In this document: piece by piece, positions 25,725 to 34,231 of the stretch
Position numbering within the stretch: the stretch's first letter is position 1
Layout of the letters: every line of letters begins with the position of its first letter
Source of the DNA: Betaproteobacteria bacterium
GTDB taxonomy: Bacteria > Pseudomonadota > Gammaproteobacteria > Burkholderiales > SG8-41
Length of the DNA: 34,768 nt
Direction of reading: 5' to 3'
NCBI GenBank assembly: GCA_029883965.1
Contig: JAOUIN010000001.1
Location: 1 to 34,768 of the forward strand
Translations under genes and position numbers: made by a program
The notes under the pieces: model-generated
Database searches by the model: none
Told to the model about the DNA's origin: nothing
The model's input: the letters and a program-made list of their open reading frames with translations, nothing else

Positions 25725-26063
25725 CTATCCCCTGCCGGGCTCAAGCAATTCACGCAGCAACCCCTGCAACTCCTTGAACAATACAGCGTTGTCGTGACGG
25801 CGAGGACTGTCTCTGAGTTGCACCACTACATCCAGTGCCTCAAGCTCCGTCGCCAGTTGCCGATGCACTATTCTCGCGATGCGCTTCACCCGGTTGCGAT
25901 CTACTGCCCGGGGCGCCGCTTTCTTGCCTACAATCAAACCCAACCGCGGCCCCTCGCCGGCGTTGGGCATGGCACGAACGAGAAAACACCGGCTGCCGGT
26001 TCTACGCCCGCCCGCCAGTACGGCTTCGAATTGCGCCGGTTCGGTCAAACGACCCGGGCGCAT
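25725..26063 (-). CDS. rnpA: Ribonuclease P protein component
   Basis: Small basic protein (112 residues) that binds the RNase P RNA and helps process tRNA 5' ends. The family signature RNRVKRIARIVHR is near residues 55–67, preceded by GLIVGKKAAPRAVD. The N-terminal RLTEPAQFEAVLAGGRR matches the start of the family fold. Its start is an ATG 32 bases after the rpmH stop, the usual rpmH–rnpA pair. The N-terminus is a little short but no better start exists upstream. Confidence 0.94.
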   Translation of the reverse strand: MRPGRLTEPAQFEAVLAGGRRTGSRCFLVRAMPNAGEGPRLGLIVGKKAAPRAVDRNRVKRIARIVHRQLATELEALDVVVQLRDSPRRHDNAVLFKELQGLLRELLEPGRG

Positions 26064-26095
26064 ACCGGAGAGTAGGCAGCCGAATGCGGAGTCGA

Positions 26096-26230
26096 CTAGA
26101 CGCTGAGGCGCGCCCGGCCCTTTGCGCGGCGCGCACGAATGACAGCACGTCCACCGCGCGTCTTCATGCGCACACGAAACCCGTGCGTCCGCTGACGGCG
26201 CGTTTTCGAAGGTTGATAGGTGCGCTTCAT
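26096..26230 (-). CDS. rpmH: 50S ribosomal protein L34
   Basis: L34 is a 44-residue, very basic ribosomal protein. MKRTYQPSKTRRQRTHGFRV (residues 1–20) is the universal start of the family, and the protein ends ARRAKGRARLSV. The frame extends upstream of ATG 26230 but that part is not conserved. It is the first gene of the leftward run from the origin, with a strong promoter at 26264–26293. Confidence 0.97.
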   Translation of the reverse strand: MKRTYQPSKTRRQRTHGFRVRMKTRGGRAVIRARRAKGRARLSV

Positions 26231-26263
26231 GATCTGTCCCGATTGTCTTCTGAGAAACCTCCC

Positions 26264-26293
26264 ATTAGACATCGAGAGCGTCATTCGTGTCAA
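26264..26293 (-). promoter_or_regulatory. Sigma70-type promoter for rpmH-rnpA
   Basis: On the minus strand a perfect -35 TTGACA (26288–26293) and a -10 TCTAAT (26264–26269, five of six matches) are separated by 18 bases. It is 34 bases from the rpmH ATG. It may drive rpmH, rnpA, yidC and mnmE together. Confidence 0.75.
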
Positions 26294-26347
26294 TCTCTGG
26301 CGCCTTTTCCCACAGCGGACAACCGGACGGTGTCGCCTGCGTCGTCT

Positions 26348-26376
26348 TTGTTGAGCACGCCAATAAGGGGTAAAAT
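26348..26376 (+). promoter_or_regulatory. Candidate promoter for dnaA
   Basis: TTGTTG (26348–26353) and TAAAAT (26371–26376) are spaced by 17 bases in the rpmH–dnaA gap, about 62 bases before the dnaA ATG. The match is fair. I see only a poor DnaA-box-like sequence (TTTCCCACA, 26306–26314) nearby, so autoregulation by DnaA is not shown. Confidence 0.4.
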
Positions 26377-26438
26377 CAGAGGCCAAATTTCCAGCACTAA
26401 TCCACCAACCAAGCCCGTCGCGTCAATCATAGGGACGA

Positions 26439-27782
26439 ATGAACGATTTCTGGCAACATTGTCTCGCATTCTTCGAAAAAGAGCTCGGGCAACAACAATT
26501 TGTAACCTGGATTCAGCCGCTCCAATGTTCGATTGCGGCATCCACGGTCACCATCACCGCGCCCAATCGGTTTGTGCAGCGCTGGGTGAGGGATCGCTTT
26601 CAATCCAGAATCCTCGAGCTCGCCCGCGAACGTTTCGGTGAAGAAGCCGCCGTCGATCTGATCTTGGCCGAGCGCCCTTTGGCAACACCCGCCGCAATAC
26701 CGGTAGAGAGTCCTCTGCCGGTGCCCCCGCGGCCCGCATCCGCAACGCGCGATGTCCGCGACATTTCCCGTTTGAACCCGGGCTTCACTTTCGATACCTT
26801 CGTCACCGGCAAAGCGAACGATCTCGCCCGCGCAGCAGCCCGCCAGGTAGCAGAGAAACCGGGGGCTGCCTACAACCCTCTTTTTGTATACGGCGGCGTT
26901 GGCCTGGGCAAGACCCACTTGATTCATGCCATCGGTAACCATCTGCGAGCACACGCACCGGAAAGCAAGATCCGCTATATCCACGCCGAGCAATATGTCT
27001 CGGATGTGGTTCGCGCGTATCAGCACAAAGCGTTCGATGACTTCAAACGTTATTACCACTCTCTTGACCTGCTCTTGATCGACGATATTCAGTTCTTCAG
27101 CGGAAAAAACCGCACCCAGGAAGAATTCTTTTACGCATTCAACGCGCTGGTCGAGGCGCATAAGCAGGTCATCATCACCTGCGACACCTATCCGAGGGAA
27201 ATATCGGGTATGGAAAACCGGTTGATTTCCCGCTTCGGCTGGGGCCTTACAGTAGCGGTCGAACCACCGGAACTGGAAATGCGCGTCGCCATCTTGCTGA
27301 AAAAGGCGGATGCAGATGGTTTGGCGCTCGACGAGACCGTCGCGTTTTTCATCGCCAAGCACGTGCAATCGAACATTCGCGAGCTTGAAGGTGCCCTTAA
27401 ACGGGTTCTCGCCTATGCCCGCTTCACGGCCCGCCCGATTACCGTCGATCTGGCGCGCGAAGCATTGCGCGATATCCTTGCCTCCCAAAGCCGCCAGGTC
27501 AGCATTGAAAACATACAGCGCACCGTTGCCGATTATTACAAAATAAAAGTGTCGGAGATGTATTCAAAAAAACGTACGCGCAATGTTGCCCGTCCAAGAC
27601 AGGTTGCCATGGCGCTGGCAAAAGAATTAACTCAATTGAGTCTGCCTGATATCGGTGAAGCGTTTGGCGGGCGCGATCACACCACGGTACTCCATGCTTG
27701 CCGGAAAATCGCTCAACTCCGCAGCAGCACCAACGAAATGACAGCAGACATTGCATCTCTGCTGAAGGTATTACGCAGTTGA
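26439..27782 (+). CDS. dnaA: Chromosomal replication initiator DnaA
   Basis: AAA+ ATPase that binds DnaA boxes and melts oriC. The 447-residue length is normal. Domain I starts at FWQHCLAFFEKELGQQQFVTWI (residues 3–24, read in parts). A Pro/Ala-rich linker follows (about 85–110). The AAA+ domain has Walker A GGVGLGKTHL near 150 and Walker B LLLIDDIQFF near 210. The C-terminal domain IV carries the DnaA-box signature GGRDHTTVLHACRKI (near 410–424). ATG 26439 has AGGGA 7 bases upstream. It is transcribed away from rpmH and towards dnaN. Confidence 0.98.
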   Translation: MNDFWQHCLAFFEKELGQQQFVTWIQPLQCSIAASTVTITAPNRFVQRWVRDRFQSRILELARERFGEEAAVDLILAERPLATPAAIPVESPLPVPPRPASATRDVRDISRLNPGFTFDTFVTGKANDLARAAARQVAEKPGAAYNPLFVYGGVGLGKTHLIHAIGNHLRAHAPESKIRYIHAEQYVSDVVRAYQHKAFDDFKRYYHSLDLLLIDDIQFFSGKNRTQEEFFYAFNALVEAHKQVIITCDTYPREISGMENRLISRFGWGLTVAVEPPELEMRVAILLKKADADGLALDETVAFFIAKHVQSNIRELEGALKRVLAYARFTARPITVDLAREALRDILASQSRQVSIENIQRTVADYYKIKVSEMYSKKRTRNVARPRQVAMALAKELTQLSLPDIGEAFGGRDHTTVLHACRKIAQLRSSTNEMTADIASLLKVLRS

Positions 27783-27984
27783 TTACCTGTGCATGCTTTG
27801 TGCATAAGCAACTGTTTGCTCGAAAGCACCTTTTTCTGTCCTTTTCTATCCACAAGCCATCCACGGGTAATACAGAAGACCAAAAAGCAATTAATCATTT
27901 ATTTTCAGACCTCTTGGTTACTTGCTAACAAAAAAACACATCTCTATTACTTACTACTATTTTAATTAAGAAATAATTCAACCT
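27783..27984. other. oriC: Putative chromosomal origin of replication (oriC), dnaA–dnaN gap
   Basis: This 202-base gap holds DnaA-box-like 9-mers at its left: TGTGCATAA (27799–27807, inverse of TTATGCACA, full match to TTWTNCACA), TGTGCATGC (27788–27796) and CTATCCACA (27846–27854), plus a weak CCATCCACG (27857–27865). To the right is a very AT-rich stretch, about 27872–27984, a likely unwinding element. It contains CTACTA (27954–27959), which on the other strand reads TAGTAG and resembles DnaA-trio repeats. A weak dnaN promoter (TTGCTA, 17 bases, TATTAC) overlaps it. Gene strands diverge around dnaA, which supports the origin. Not proven. Confidence 0.7.
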
Positions 27985-29094
27985 ATGAAACTCGTCCAAT
28001 TATCGCGGGATGCCCTGCTAAAACCATTGCAGGCAGTGACCGGAATTGTTGAGCGACGCCATACGCTACCGATTCTTTCGAACGTTCTGATCGAGCGCAC
28101 CGCGGACGCTCTGCGGTTTGTTGCAACGGATCTGGAGTTGCAGATCGCAACGTCGTGTCCGCTGGACAAGAAAACTGGTGAACCACTGGCGATTACGGTT
28201 TCCGCGCGAAAACTGGTTGATATTCTCCGTGCGCTGCCGGATGGAACAGAAGTTTCTCTTGAGGTCGCCAACAACCGCCTCCAGGTGAAAGCGGGCAAGA
28301 GCAGATTTAATCTTCAGACACTGCCGGCCGGAGACTTTCCTACGCTCGCGGATCCCGGCCCGCCACAAAGCAGTTTCAAGATTTCACAGGGGGCTGCGCG
28401 AAACCTGCTCGCGCTGGTGCAGTTTGCCATGGCCCAGCAGGATATTCGTTATTACCTCAACGGGCTGCTTCTGGTTACCGAAGACAAGGAAATTCGGGTC
28501 GTTGCCACGGACGGCCACCGACTAAGCTACGCCGTTACCGAGCTCGCTGCGAAGCATGAGAAAACAGAAGTTATCCTGCCGCGAAAAGCCATACTTGAAC
28601 TTGCGCGACAACTCCTTGAAGGTGATGAACCGCTGGAAGTCGCCATTCATGCAAACCAGGTCCGCTTCAAGTTTGGAGACGTTGATTTAACCACCAAGGT
28701 GATAGATGGCAAGTTTCCGGACTATCAGCGCGTAATTCCAACGAACTATGAGAAAAGCATAACCCTGGATCGTGATGAGTTGCTGCGTGCATTGCAGCGC
28801 GCAGCCATTCTTTCCAATGAAAAGTTTCGTGGTGTCCGGTGGATGCTGACCAAGGACAGTCTGCGTATTTCCTGCAGTAACAACGAGCAGGAAGAGGCCC
28901 AGGAAGAACTTGAAGTCGAGTTCAACGGCGACCCCCTGGACGTCGGCTTCAACGTGACTTATTTGCTGGATGTGCTTAACAATGTATCGGCCGGCAAGGT
29001 GGTGTGCTCGTTTGGCGACGCCAACAGCAGCATGCTGATTACGCTTCCCGGTCGAGAAGACTTCCGGTACGTCGTCATGCCAATGCGGATATAG
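27985..29094 (+). CDS. dnaN: DNA polymerase III beta sliding clamp
   Basis: Beta clamp (369 residues) that forms a ring dimer on DNA and tethers Pol III and other enzymes. Three similar clamp domains of about 120 residues each can be seen, with the start MKLVQLSRDALLKPLQAVTG and the conserved end REDFRYVVMPMRI. HTLPILSNVLI near residue 27–37 and VATDGHRLSYA near 172–182 are family landmarks. It follows the proposed oriC, with gyrB 22 bases after it and no recF between them. Confidence 0.98.
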   Translation: MKLVQLSRDALLKPLQAVTGIVERRHTLPILSNVLIERTADALRFVATDLELQIATSCPLDKKTGEPLAITVSARKLVDILRALPDGTEVSLEVANNRLQVKAGKSRFNLQTLPAGDFPTLADPGPPQSSFKISQGAARNLLALVQFAMAQQDIRYYLNGLLLVTEDKEIRVVATDGHRLSYAVTELAAKHEKTEVILPRKAILELARQLLEGDEPLEVAIHANQVRFKFGDVDLTTKVIDGKFPDYQRVIPTNYEKSITLDRDELLRALQRAAILSNEKFRGVRWMLTKDSLRISCSNNEQEEAQEELEVEFNGDPLDVGFNVTYLLDVLNNVSAGKVVCSFGDANSSMLITLPGREDFRYVVMPMRI

Positions 29095-29116
29095 GAAAAG
29101 GACGAAAAGAAAAAAG

Positions 29117-31537
29117 ATGAGCGAAAAAGAGCAGCGCACGGGAAATGAATATGACGCAAACAGCATCAAGGTCCTGAAAGGACTTGAGGCCGTGCGCAAA
29201 CGGCCGGGGATGTACATCGGCGACACCAGCGACGGAACGGGGTTGCACCACATGGTTTTCGAAGTGGTTGACAATGCCGTTGATGAAGCGCTCGCAGGAC
29301 ATTGCGATGAAATTACCATTATCATTCATCCTGATAACTCCATCAGCGTGGCAGATAACGGCCGCGGCATTCCGACAGACATACATCCGGATGACGAGGA
29401 GAAACGTTCCACCGCCGAAGTGGTAATGACAGAACTGCACGCGGGTGGAAAATTCGACAGCAACTCCTATAAGATCTCGGGCGGTTTGCATGGCGTCGGG
29501 GTGTCGGTTGTCAACGCGCTCTCAGAGTGGCTACGGCTTTCGATCCGGCGCGACGGGAAGGCGCATAGCATGGAGTTTCGCATGGGCGAAGCCGTAGCTC
29601 CGCTGAAGGCGGTAGGCAAGACCGAGCGGCGCGGCACGGAAGTGCACTTTCTGGCCAGCAGCGAGATATTCGGCAAGATCGATTTTCATTTCGAGATTCT
29701 GGCCAAGCGCCTGCGCGAGTTGTCGTTCCTGAATCACGGTGTAAAAATAACGCTGACCGACCAGCGTACCGGTAAGGAAGAGAAATTTGCTTTTAGCGGT
29801 GGAATCAAGGGTTTTGTTGAGTACATGAACCGCGCGAAATCCGTGCTGCACCCGAACATATTTCATATTGAAGGCAGCAAGGACGGCATCACCGTCGAGA
29901 TTGCGATGCAGTGGAATGATTCCTACCAGGAATCCATGCAGTGCTTTACCAACAACATACCGCAGCGCGATGGCGGCACCCATCTCACCGGTCTGCGCGC
30001 TGCGATGACGCGCACGCTGAACAATTACATCGAATCAAACGAACTCGCTAAAAAGGCCAAGGTAGACACAAGCGGCGATGACATGAAAGAAGGCCTGACT
30101 GCGGTGCTGTCGGTGAAAGTACCGGAGCCCAAATTTTCATCGCAGACCAAGGACAAGCTGGTTTCATCAGAAGTGCGGCCGGTTGTAGAAGAGATCGTTG
30201 GGCAAAAACTGATGGAGTTTCTGCTCGAAAAACCTACCGACGCGAAAATTATCTGCAGCAAGATCGTTGATGCCGCGCGCGCGCGGGAAGCCGCAAGAAA
30301 GGCGCGCGAGCTGACGCGGCGCAAAGGCGTGCTCGATTCGTTCGGACTTTCGGGCAAGCTCGCCGACTGCCAGGAGCGCGATCCGGCCCAGTGTGAGCTG
30401 TATCTGGTTGAGGGCGATTCGGCCGGGGGATCTGCCAAACAGGGCCGGGACCGCAAAAACCAGGCGATCCTGCCGTTACGGGGCAAGATTCTGAACGTGG
30501 AGAAAGCGCGTTTCGACAAACTGATTTCGTCAACGGAGATTGCAACGCTGATCAGTGTGCTTGGCACGGGGATAGGAAAAGACGAATACAACCCGGATAA
30601 GCTGCGCTATCACCGCATCATTATCATGACCGATGCGGACGTCGACGGCTCGCACATACGCACGCTGTTGCTGACATTCTTTTTCCGTCAGATGCCGGAG
30701 CTGGTCGAGCGCGGACATATTTATATTGCCCAGCCACCGCTGTACAAGGTCAAGCATGGCAAGCAAGAGCGCTATTTGAAAGATGAACATGAGCTCAAGC
30801 AGTACCTGCTCAAACAGGCCCTGGATGAAGCCGAACTTTATACGAGTGCCGATGCGGAACCGTTGTCAAAGGCTGCGCTTGAGGACATTGCCAAGCACTA
30901 TTTGCTGGCTGAAGCGGTGATCGAGCGTGAAAGCCGGCTGATTGACAGCGACGTGCTGCACGCCATGCTGAACAATCCGGTTACGCTGGATCTCGGCGAC
31001 GAGGCCGCCGCACAGGAGAGCGCAAAAGCGCTGAGCACGTTGTTTTCCGGAAAAAAGAATATGAAGTTCGAAGCGGAATATGACGACAAGAACGAGTGCC
31101 ACGTGTTACGTATTTCGCGTATTCAGCACGGTGTGGTTCGCGACAGCAAGATTGACCCGGATTTTCTGCACAGCGGTGACTATGCCCAGATCAAACGCAC
31201 GGCCCAGCTGCTTCACGGGCTGCTTGCTGACGGCGCTTACATCAAACGCGGCGAGCACCAGCGACCGGTGCGGGATTTCCGTGAGGCCATAGACTGGGTA
31301 CTCGCGGAGGTCCAGCGCGGCGTAGGCATACAGCGCTACAAGGGTCTGGGTGAGATGAATCCCGGCCAGTTATGGGACACGACGATGAATCCGAAAACCA
31401 GGCGATTGCTGCGTACGCAAATCGAAGATGCCATTGGCGCGGATGAAATTTTCACGACGCTGATGGGGGATGCGGTCGAGCCACGGCGTAATTTCATCGA
31501 GACCAATGCGTTGGGTGCACGCAATCTGGACGTCTGA
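29117..31537 (+). CDS. gyrB: DNA gyrase subunit B
   Basis: ATPase subunit of the type IIA topoisomerase that introduces negative supercoils (806 residues, the usual length for proteobacteria). The GHKL ATPase domain includes EVVDNAVDEALAG (near 49–61), DNGRGIP, and GLHGVGVSVVNALS near 115–128. The transducer domain follows. The TOPRIM domain has LVEGDSAGGSAKQGRDRKNQ near 430–449 and the metal-binding DADVDGSH near 513–520. The C-terminal tail includes YKGLGEMNPGQLWDTTMNP. GyrB rather than ParE is supported by length and position next to dnaN. The AG-rich leader before ATG 29117 can serve as ribosome site. Confidence 0.97.
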   Translation: MSEKEQRTGNEYDANSIKVLKGLEAVRKRPGMYIGDTSDGTGLHHMVFEVVDNAVDEALAGHCDEITIIIHPDNSISVADNGRGIPTDIHPDDEEKRSTAEVVMTELHAGGKFDSNSYKISGGLHGVGVSVVNALSEWLRLSIRRDGKAHSMEFRMGEAVAPLKAVGKTERRGTEVHFLASSEIFGKIDFHFEILAKRLRELSFLNHGVKITLTDQRTGKEEKFAFSGGIKGFVEYMNRAKSVLHPNIFHIEGSKDGITVEIAMQWNDSYQESMQCFTNNIPQRDGGTHLTGLRAAMTRTLNNYIESNELAKKAKVDTSGDDMKEGLTAVLSVKVPEPKFSSQTKDKLVSSEVRPVVEEIVGQKLMEFLLEKPTDAKIICSKIVDAARAREAARKARELTRRKGVLDSFGLSGKLADCQERDPAQCELYLVEGDSAGGSAKQGRDRKNQAILPLRGKILNVEKARFDKLISSTEIATLISVLGTGIGKDEYNPDKLRYHRIIIMTDADVDGSHIRTLLLTFFFRQMPELVERGHIYIAQPPLYKVKHGKQERYLKDEHELKQYLLKQALDEAELYTSADAEPLSKAALEDIAKHYLLAEAVIERESRLIDSDVLHAMLNNPVTLDLGDEAAAQESAKALSTLFSGKKNMKFEAEYDDKNECHVLRISRIQHGVVRDSKIDPDFLHSGDYAQIKRTAQLLHGLLADGAYIKRGEHQRPVRDFREAIDWVLAEVQRGVGIQRYKGLGEMNPGQLWDTTMNPKTRRLLRTQIEDAIGADEIFTTLMGDAVEPRRNFIETNALGARNLDV

Positions 31538-31539
31538 TT

Positions 31540-31596
31540 CCGGCGTTACCACCTGCGCCGGACAACAATAACCCATTGATTTAAAATGGTTATTTT
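31540..31596 (+). terminator. Possible terminator region after gyrB (convergent with topB)
   Basis: Two hairpins lie between the convergent gyrB and topB ends. CCGGCG pairs with CGCCGG (31540–31545 with 31556–31561). AATAACCCATT pairs with AATGGTTATT with one bulged C (31567–31577 with 31585–31594), followed by TTTG. The second overlaps the topB stop codon. The U tract is short, so termination is plausible but weak. Confidence 0.4.
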
Positions 31597-34118
31597 GCTT
31601 TCTTCCGGGAGGGCGCGCGGCGTTTGGCAGCGGGTGCCTTCGCCGGCTTTTCGGTCTCTTCCTTGGCCGCGCGCGGTGCAAACTCAAATCCGATCTTGCC
31701 GTCGGGCTGCTTGACCAGGAAAGCCTTGAAGCGTCGGCCGTTGCGGTTCGAGAAAAATCCGTCCAGCAGGTCGGTACGCCCGCTGGCAAGCAGCTTCTCC
31801 ATTTGCTCGCGATGGATTTCCTGGCGCAGAATTATTTTCCCAGACCGGAAATCACATTTCTTTGCCGGTGTGTTTTCACACACATAGTTCATCCCGTGTT
31901 CGTACACGCTGCCTTTGCATTTCGGGCATGAACCTAGCGCCTGCTGCCCGCTGAAATCGACTTCCTCCCCTTCGTCTTCAGCGTTCCCCTGTCCGAAGTC
32001 GAATTCCAGCTTGAGGTTGTTGTTTTCCTTGTCCGGCGCAATCCGCAGGATAGCGGCAAATGGCCGACCCATTTTTGAGCGGAAGCCCTGTAGCGGGCCT
32101 ATTGTGCGCTCACGCAGCAATGTTTCAACTTCCTCAATCTCGAACTGGCGTCCGCCGGGCACCTTGGTTATCGAAAACTCGCACGATGCGCAGGCGAAAC
32201 GACGGTAATTTTCCTTTACGGTGCCACCGCAGTTCGGGCACGGGGTCTTCAATGTCGCATAATCACCCGGAATCGTGTCGTTGTCGTATTCCTTGGCCTG
32301 CTTGACGATGCGTTCGGTGATTCGGGCAATTTCCTTCATGAACGACGCGCGCTTGAGCTTGCCCCGTTCCATTTGCAGCAATTTGTATTCCCATTCGCCC
32401 GTAAGCTCGGGTTGCCGGAGTTCATTGATACCCAATCCGTTCATCAGGGTCATCAACTGGAAGGCCTTTGCGGTGGGAATTAATTCGCGGCCCTCGCGCA
32501 CCAGATATTTTTCGGCGATCAAACGTTCGATGATGGCGGCTCGTGTCGCGGGTGTCCCAAGGCCTTTTTGCGCCATGGCTTCACGTAATTCGTCATCCTC
32601 GATCAGCTTGCCGGCGCCTTCCATCGCACTGAGCAGCGTCGCTTCCGAATACCGGGCAGGCGGGCGCGTGGCCAGCCCGATCGCATCCGCTGCTTTCGCG
32701 AGCGGTTTTTCGCCTTTGGCTACAGCGGGGAGATTGGCGCTTTCCTGTTGCTCGTCCTTGCCGTAGATTGCCAGCCAGCCCGGCTTTACAAGAATTTTTC
32801 CTTCCGTCTTGAACTTGTGCGACGCCACCTCTGTGATACGCGTCGTGACCAGATATTCCGCGGGCGGGTAAAACACCGCCATGAACCGGCGCACGACCAG
32901 ATCGTAGATCTTCTGCTGGACCTCGTTCAGATTCTTTGGCGGCTGTGGTGTCGGGATAATGGCGAAATGGTCCGATACCTTGGTGTTGTCGAATATGCGT
33001 TTATTCGGCTTTACCCACTTGTTCTTCGCGATCTCCTTCGCGAACGGGGCCAGCGCGGACTCATCCGCGAGAGCCTTGAGGGTTGTTTTGACTGTTGCCT
33101 CATAGTCCTCAGGCAAATGCCGCGAATCCGTCCGCGGATAGGTCAGGGCCTTGTGTCTCTCGTAAAGCTCCTGGGCGATCGACAGCGTTACCTTTGCCGA
33201 GAAACCAAAACGGCCATTGGCCTCGCGCTGCAATGACGTCAGGTCAAACAGCATCGGCGACAGCTGCGTTGACGGTTTCGACTCTTCGGTGACCGTCGCG
33301 GTTTTGCCGCGGCAGGCATCGGCAATTTTTTCCGCCGCTGCGTTATTCCACAACCGGCTGTCACGCTTCTCCGGATCATCCTCGTCACGCTTGAATGCCG
33401 GATCAAACCACCGGCCCTCATAATCTCCGGCCTTGGCACCGAACGTGGCCCGCACTTCCCAATAGTCGCGCGGAACAAACTTCCGGATCTTCTGTTCGCG
33501 GTCGACAACTATCATCAGTGTCGGTGTTTGCACGCGACCGACCGTCGTCAGGTAGAAACCGCCGCCTTTGCTGTTAAAGGCCGTCATCGCGCGGGTGCCG
33601 TTAATGCCAATCAGCCAGTCGGCTTCGCTGCGGCTGCGCGCGGCATCAGCCAATGGCTGCATCTCCTCGTCAGAGCGCAACTGCGTAAAACTTTCGCGGA
33701 TAGCCGCCGGCGTCATCGATTGCAGCCAAAGGCGCGACACCGGCTTGGTAACCTTGGTCGCCTGCGCGATGTAGCGAAAAATAAGCTCACCTTCACGGCC
33801 GGCGTCGCAAGCATTGATCAGTGCTGTGACATCCTTGCGTTTGAGCAGCTTTGCCAGAACCTTCAATCGCGCTTCGCTTTTCGCGATCGGGTGCACGTCA
33901 AAATGAGGCGGAATCACCGGAAGATTGGCGAACGACCATTTGCCGCGCTTGACTTCAAACTCTTCCGGCGCGGCGATTTCGAGCAGATGCCCGACGGCAG
34001 ACGACAGAACGTATTTGTCGCTTTCGAAATAGTCGCCATGCTTGGTAAACCCGCCCAAGGCACGCGCGATATCGTTTGCAACCGAAGGTTTCTCCGCAAT
34101 GATTAGCGTTTTTGCCAT
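31590..34118 (-). CDS. topB: DNA topoisomerase III (TopB)
   Basis: Type IA topoisomerase (842 residues from ATG 34118) that decatenates single-stranded and replicating DNA. The open frame continues 44 codons upstream, but homologues begin at AKTLIIAEKPSVANDIARAL, with the TOPRIM glutamate in AEKP. The acidic triad is in NACDAGREGELIFRY near residue 103–117. The catalytic tyrosine is in ALTYPRTDSRHLP near 325. After about residue 600 come two C-terminal repeat units, each with a CxxC zinc-type motif (CPNCGG and CPKCKG) and a GF.(S/N)xxGR(P/R)F motif. The tail is Lys/Arg-rich and could bind nucleic acid. It lies next to dprA, as in many Betaproteobacteria. Confidence 0.95.
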   Translation of the reverse strand: MAKTLIIAEKPSVANDIARALGGFTKHGDYFESDKYVLSSAVGHLLEIAAPEEFEVKRGKWSFANLPVIPPHFDVHPIAKSEARLKVLAKLLKRKDVTALINACDAGREGELIFRYIAQATKVTKPVSRLWLQSMTPAAIRESFTQLRSDEEMQPLADAARSRSEADWLIGINGTRAMTAFNSKGGGFYLTTVGRVQTPTLMIVVDREQKIRKFVPRDYWEVRATFGAKAGDYEGRWFDPAFKRDEDDPEKRDSRLWNNAAAEKIADACRGKTATVTEESKPSTQLSPMLFDLTSLQREANGRFGFSAKVTLSIAQELYERHKALTYPRTDSRHLPEDYEATVKTTLKALADESALAPFAKEIAKNKWVKPNKRIFDNTKVSDHFAIIPTPQPPKNLNEVQQKIYDLVVRRFMAVFYPPAEYLVTTRITEVASHKFKTEGKILVKPGWLAIYGKDEQQESANLPAVAKGEKPLAKAADAIGLATRPPARYSEATLLSAMEGAGKLIEDDELREAMAQKGLGTPATRAAIIERLIAEKYLVREGRELIPTAKAFQLMTLMNGLGINELRQPELTGEWEYKLLQMERGKLKRASFMKEIARITERIVKQAKEYDNDTIPGDYATLKTPCPNCGGTVKENYRRFACASCEFSITKVPGGRQFEIEEVETLLRERTIGPLQGFRSKMGRPFAAILRIAPDKENNNLKLEFDFGQGNAEDEGEEVDFSGQQALGSCPKCKGSVYEHGMNYVCENTPAKKCDFRSGKIILRQEIHREQMEKLLASGRTDLLDGFFSNRNGRRFKAFLVKQPDGKIGFEFAPRAAKEETEKPAKAPAAKRRAPSRKKAK

Positions 34119-34159
34119 GCTATGTCGTTGAATTTGCAGCTGTAACGCCGCCAAGATGG

Positions 34160-34178
34160 GGCACGGATGCACCGTGCC
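34160..34178. other. Hairpin in the dprA–topB gap
   Basis: GGCACGG and CCGTGCC form a perfect 7-bp stem around the loop ATGCA. No T-run follows on either strand, so it is not a classical intrinsic terminator. It could be an attenuating or Rho-dependent structure after dprA, or chance. The rest of the 113-base gap shows nothing recognisable. Confidence 0.4.
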
Positions 34179-34231
34179 GTGGAAAAGAGCGCCCGATGAT
34201 AAGAACAATCTCCCGCCAGCGCAAGCCGGGT

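Noticed and set aside
26306..26314. DnaA-box-like TTTCCCACA upstream of dnaA
   Set aside because: It breaks the consensus at a conserved core position and no second box is nearby. The dnaA–dnaN gap is the better origin candidate.
26231..26386. N-terminal extension of the rpmH frame (52 codons)
   Set aside because: L34 homologues start at MKRTYQPS; the upstream part covers the rpmH promoter and is unlike any ribosomal protein.
26427..27488. Long minus-strand frame (353 codons) opposite dnaA
   Set aside because: Antisense shadow of dnaA; no family motif and it would overlap the whole AAA+ domain.
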